From UBA1723 sp045629285 (lineage in GTDB: Bacteria > Bacteroidota > Bacteroidia > Bacteroidales > Paludibacteraceae), in assembly GCA_045629285.1 (NCBI GenBank), contig JAZQQY010000012.1, positions 28,102-92,101 of the forward strand: 64,000 nt of DNA. Direction: 5' to 3'. The position numbers and the translations under genes are program-made. Numbering within the stretch: the stretch's first letter is position 1; the number at the start of each line of letters is the position of its first letter. Below the pieces are notes generated by a model. That model ran no database searches, had not been told where the DNA came from, and saw nothing but the letters and a program-made list of their open reading frames with translations. This document shows positions 61,259-64,000 of the stretch, piece after piece.

Positions 61259-62344
61259 ATGATATCACTTGGAAACAACATCACAAAATCAGGAGACATC
61301 CTTCAGAGAGTGGAACTAAAAGCAATTTGCGACATGGTGAGAAACCCCAACCCCGAGATTCAGGCGAGAATTCGCCAACTCCGATTGCTACGCGACATTG
61401 ACGAGAAACAATACTCCGCCGCCAAACGCTCCCTGCCGTATATCGTGTGCGGAATGTTCGCATCCGGAATACGCAGATCTGAGGATTTCTCTTATACCGA
61501 ATATTTCATTATAGACATCGACCACATTTCCGACAAATCGATGGATATTGAGCAGGTACATGCCAAAATCGTGGCAGACGAAAGAGTAGCAGCATGCTTC
61601 GTATCTCCCGGAGGCGACGGTCTTAAAGTATTCTTCAAATTCAGGGAAAGATGCTACGACAAAGGATTGTACTCACGTTTCTACAAAATCTTCGCCCAAC
61701 AGTTCGCCCAGCAGAACGAGATTATGCAGGCGGTGGACATGAAGACATGCGACGTGGCAAGAGCATGCTTTTTGAGTCACGACCTCAACGTCTACTTCAA
61801 CCCCGTCTCAAAAACAATAAGGCTTGAAGATTATGTGGATACTGTCGACGTGGATGCGCAGAACTCACTGCTAAAAGAGGTGGAGAACGTCATCGCTACT
61901 ATGCAAAACACTCAGAAACCGGAAGCAAAAGAAGAGAAGTCTTCACCAGAAAAAGAAGAGATGGACAAAATCAGAGCCACACTGAATCCAAATCTTGCAA
62001 AAAAGAAAGACAACCGTCCGCCAGCATACGTGCCTGAAGTGCTCAACGATATCATCGACGGATTGAAAGCTCATGTTGAGTTGAAAGGTGTGCTCGTGAA
62101 AGAGATCAAAGACATCCAGTATGGCAAGAAACTTACCATGGCACTCGGATTAAGATTGGCAGAGATAAATCTTTACTACGGCAAAAAAGGATTTTCTGTG
62201 ATTAAATCCACAAAGACAGGCACAGACGCCGAGCTCAATGATCTTATGGCAGATGTGATAAACGAGTTCATCAACTCCATGTATGTGTTCGACCTTCCAT
62301 CTATCCAGTTTCCTCAGAATAACGAGCGCACACTTCCATCCTAA
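61259..62344 (+). CDS. CRISPR-associated primase-polymerase (BT4734/VirE_N-like)
   Basis: A 361-residue archaeo-eukaryotic-primase-type protein. The metal-binding motif is YFIIDIDHI (D86, D88). The nucleotide motif is SPGGDGLKVFFKF (116-128). The third motif has VDMKTCDVARACFLSHD (159-175, D160). The C-terminal 160 residues are charged and helical. This group, with BT4734-like N-terminal domains, includes the CRISPR-associated Prim-Pols found beside Cas1 and reverse transcriptases. It may fill or extend prespacers before integration, by inference from family work. Confidence 0.85.
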   Translation: MISLGNNITKSGDILQRVELKAICDMVRNPNPEIQARIRQLRLLRDIDEKQYSAAKRSLPYIVCGMFASGIRRSEDFSYTEYFIIDIDHISDKSMDIEQVHAKIVADERVAACFVSPGGDGLKVFFKFRERCYDKGLYSRFYKIFAQQFAQQNEIMQAVDMKTCDVARACFLSHDLNVYFNPVSKTIRLEDYVDTVDVDAQNSLLKEVENVIATMQNTQKPEAKEEKSSPEKEEMDKIRATLNPNLAKKKDNRPPAYVPEVLNDIIDGLKAHVELKGVLVKEIKDIQYGKKLTMALGLRLAEINLYYGKKGFSVIKSTKTGTDAELNDLMADVINEFINSMYVFDLPSIQFPQNNERTLPS

Positions 62345-62355
62345 TTCAGACAACC

Positions 62356-62841
62356 ATGCCTAGAAGAAAGTATGAAGAGTGGGATTTTGTAGCGCGAGTG
62401 AAAGCGCTGACAAAGGCGGGGATAAAAGGATCCCCGTCACCCAACAGAGAGATAAAAGAGAGCGAAGACGCCGTGCCCACACTGGAACAAAGGCTCAACA
62501 TGATATTTGAGATAACCAATAGAAAAGACAACAATATAGGCAATATGCTTTTTTTCGTGATGTACGACATAGAGGACAACAGGGTCAGAACCTTAGTGTC
62601 GAAATATCTAATAAAGAAAGGATGCACAAGAATTCAGAAATCGATTTTTCTTGCCGACCTTCCTTCGGAGAAGTTTGAGCAAATAAAGTCAGACCTGACA
62701 GAAGTGCAAGCGGCATACGAGAATCTCGACAGCATACTCGTCGTACCGATTTCAACGGACTATCTAAAATCAATGAAGATAATCGGCAAAGACATCAGCG
62801 TCGACGTGATAATGAAAACGAAAAACACATTGTTTTTTTAA
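62356..62841 (+). CDS. cas2: CRISPR-associated Cas2 with N-terminal extension
   Basis: A 161-residue Cas2. The ferredoxin-like core starts near residue 59 (MLFFVMYDIEDNRVRTLVSK) and has KKGCTRIQKSIFLADLPSEK. The Asp of MYDI is the usual first-strand Asp. The N-terminal 58 residues (EEWDFVARVKALTKAG start) are extra compared with a typical 90-100-residue Cas2 and may contact the reverse transcriptase or primase. Confidence 0.9.
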   Translation: MPRRKYEEWDFVARVKALTKAGIKGSPSPNREIKESEDAVPTLEQRLNMIFEITNRKDNNIGNMLFFVMYDIEDNRVRTLVSKYLIKKGCTRIQKSIFLADLPSEKFEQIKSDLTEVQAAYENLDSILVVPISTDYLKSMKIIGKDISVDVIMKTKNTLFF

Positions 62842-62860
62842 GTCTGAAATTATTTAAGAA

Positions 62861-64000
62861 ATGATAGATTCATCATACGAAAACAGCAAGGATAGCCTCT
62901 ACGACTGGGTATGCAGCGACTCTCTCCTATACACGGCCTACGACAATCTAAGCAATAGAAGCGGAATAGTGGCGACGGGAGTAGATCACATGAGCCTTGA
63001 CAAAATGACACTTGAACGATTGGATTATCTGAGAAAATCCATTATAAATGGAACTTATTTCCCGTCGCCATCAAAAAGAATATATATTGGCAAAAAGAAC
63101 GGAGGAGCAAGAGCTCTCAGCATTCCATGTACCGACGACAAACTGGTACAAGAAGAGGTCAGAATCCTATTGGACATAATATACAACCAGACATTCAACA
63201 GCCATTCACACGGCTATCGCACAGGGATGGGTATACACAGTGCCTTATCTGACATAAAAATGAATTTTAAAAATGTAAAATGGGTTATTGAAGGAGACAT
63301 TAAGGGATGCTTTGACAACATCAACCATGATATATTACTGAATCTGCTCCGACATAGAATCAATGACGATAAATTCCTTTTTTTGATAGAGAAATTTCTA
63401 AAAGCAGGATATATAGAGAACGGCATATTCAAAGAATCCAAAATTGGTGTGCCACAAGGAAGTCTCATAAGCCCTATACTGACAAATATATATCTTGATG
63501 TGTTAGACCAACATATATCAAAGATTGCGTCAACTAACCAAATGAAGATACAATATGTAAGGTATGCGGATGATTTTCTCATTGGTGTGGATGGAGACCA
63601 AAACGATTGTTTGAAAATTAAAGGCGACATCTCCAACATGCTAGCAGAGAGACTAAGCCTTGAATTGTCGGAAGAGAAGACTATAATCACACCGTCGACA
63701 GAGAAGATCCATTTTCTTGGGCATGAATTAAGATTAATCAAAGCGACAAACGAAATGACAATTTTCTCAATAGATGGAAAGCCATTCGTCGACAAGCAAA
63801 TATATAAGTCCAACAACTTATCGCGTACCCTATTTGTACCCTCAAGAATGATGGTGGAAAGATTAAAAAAAGAGGTTTGCGAAATATGCGGAAGGAACGA
63901 CATACTGATAATGAGACAACTAAAATCAAAAAAGATTCTTTCCGCACTCAATCCGTTTCATAAGAAAATAATTGAAAGCGGAAGCATGAGTGTTGCCGTT
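62861..64000 (+). CDS. CRISPR-associated reverse transcriptase, group II-intron-like (partial)
   Basis: A reverse transcriptase of which 380 codons are visible; the frame is open at the right edge. It starts at ATG 62861, 19 bases after cas2. Catalytic Asp D146 lies in VIEGDIKGCFDNINHDILL. GVPQGSLISPILTNIYLD starts at residue 196 and YADD at 235-238. After the palm comes a thumb/maturase-like segment. No group II intron ribozyme can fit before it, so it belongs to the cas1 operon. With Cas1 and the primase-polymerase it predicts spacer capture from RNA. Confidence 0.9.
   Translation, partial: MIDSSYENSKDSLYDWVCSDSLLYTAYDNLSNRSGIVATGVDHMSLDKMTLERLDYLRKSIINGTYFPSPSKRIYIGKKNGGARALSIPCTDDKLVQEEVRILLDIIYNQTFNSHSHGYRTGMGIHSALSDIKMNFKNVKWVIEGDIKGCFDNINHDILLNLLRHRINDDKFLFLIEKFLKAGYIENGIFKESKIGVPQGSLISPILTNIYLDVLDQHISKIASTNQMKIQYVRYADDFLIGVDGDQNDCLKIKGDISNMLAERLSLELSEEKTIITPSTEKIHFLGHELRLIKATNEMTIFSIDGKPFVDKQIYKSNNLSRTLFVPSRMMVERLKKEVCEICGRNDILIMRQLKSKKILSALNPFHKKIIESGSMSVAV

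Noticed and set aside
63214..63951. Minus-strand open frame of 245 codons
   Set aside because: It is the antisense of the reverse transcriptase, which has intact catalytic motifs.
62861..64000. Reverse transcriptase as a group II intron protein
   Set aside because: It starts 19 bases after cas2 with no room for the 5' ribozyme domains. The 3' side is not visible, so this is not fully closed.
60042..64000. Retron made of RNA C and the reverse transcriptase
   Set aside because: The RT has group II-like features (QGSLISPILTN) and is in the cas operon three genes away from the RNA; retron-specific motifs were not seen.
1..64000. tRNA, rRNA or an intact insertion sequence
   Set aside because: No cloverleaf with CCA-end context, rRNA signature or transposase was found on reading both strands by eye; a tRNAscan or ISfinder search would settle this.

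Overview
The window is chromosomal DNA from a member of the order Bacteroidales, probably an uncultured Prevotella-like or related gut or rumen lineage. The evidence is: Bacteroidota-type promoters (TAnnTTTG at -7) in front of many genes, a gliding-type/T9SS C-terminal sorting domain with a PorP/SprF partner, ArsF/ArsG-type arsenic genes, a GGGtGRT protein, and RagB-era style small lipoproteins. The genetic code is standard. No rRNA or tRNA gene was seen.

Layout. 1-3.4 kb: rplM (partial, minus strand) and alaS. 3.5-7.0 kb: an arsenic-resistance operon under an ArsR repressor, with two matching palindromic operators. 7.2-13.0 kb: a surface adhesin with CHU_C domain, an OmpA-family protein and a PorP/SprF protein. 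13.3-18.5 kb: two SGNH-type proteins plus an MBOAT acyltransferase (an O-acetylation unit), then ispF. 18.8-21.2 kb: ExbB/ExbD energy-transducing genes. 21.4-26.8 kb: a hypothetical protein, an outer-membrane protein, a GH53 galactanase and the NifU-like/GGGtGRT pair. 26.9-35.6 kb: a defence region with a broken Fic gene, then a type I restriction-modification operon (hsdM, BRO-N-Fic fusion, hsdS, Mrr-like nuclease, hsdR). 35.7-50 kb: a lipoprotein, a CrtI-like oxidoreductase, a carboxylic-acid-reductase-like enzyme with a convergent iron alcohol dehydrogenase, hrpB, an outer-membrane protein, an S41 peptidase and topB.

50.1-64 kb is the most interesting part. A type III-A CRISPR effector operon (cas6, HD-less cas10, csm2-csm5, a small membrane protein, a Card1-like CARF nuclease, a small CRISPR ancillary protein, a WYL regulator) ends in a terminator at 58.52 kb. 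It is followed by an adaptation operon (cas1, a CRISPR-associated primase-polymerase, cas2 and a stand-alone group II-intron-like reverse transcriptase that runs off the end). The array is not in the window and is probably just past the right edge.

Between the two CRISPR operons (58.56-60.24 kb) lies something I do not recognise. Six compact RNA elements of two sequence families (A, three copies; B, three copies) each precede a tiny gene, giving A1-pep1-A2-pep2-B1-pep3-B2-pep4-A3-pep5-B3-pep6. Every element folds on paper into a stem-loop followed by an H-type pseudoknot, with a short linker carrying AGUU, and the copies differ by changes that keep the pairing. Four of the peptides are 25-27-residue membrane-like helices forming two paralogous pairs. 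A zinc-ribbon protein and a seventh, larger pseudoknotted RNA with a possible terminator follow, directly before cas1. A plausible reading, which is inference, is a multi-module small-peptide cassette controlled by structured RNA leaders and embedded in an RNA-recording CRISPR locus.
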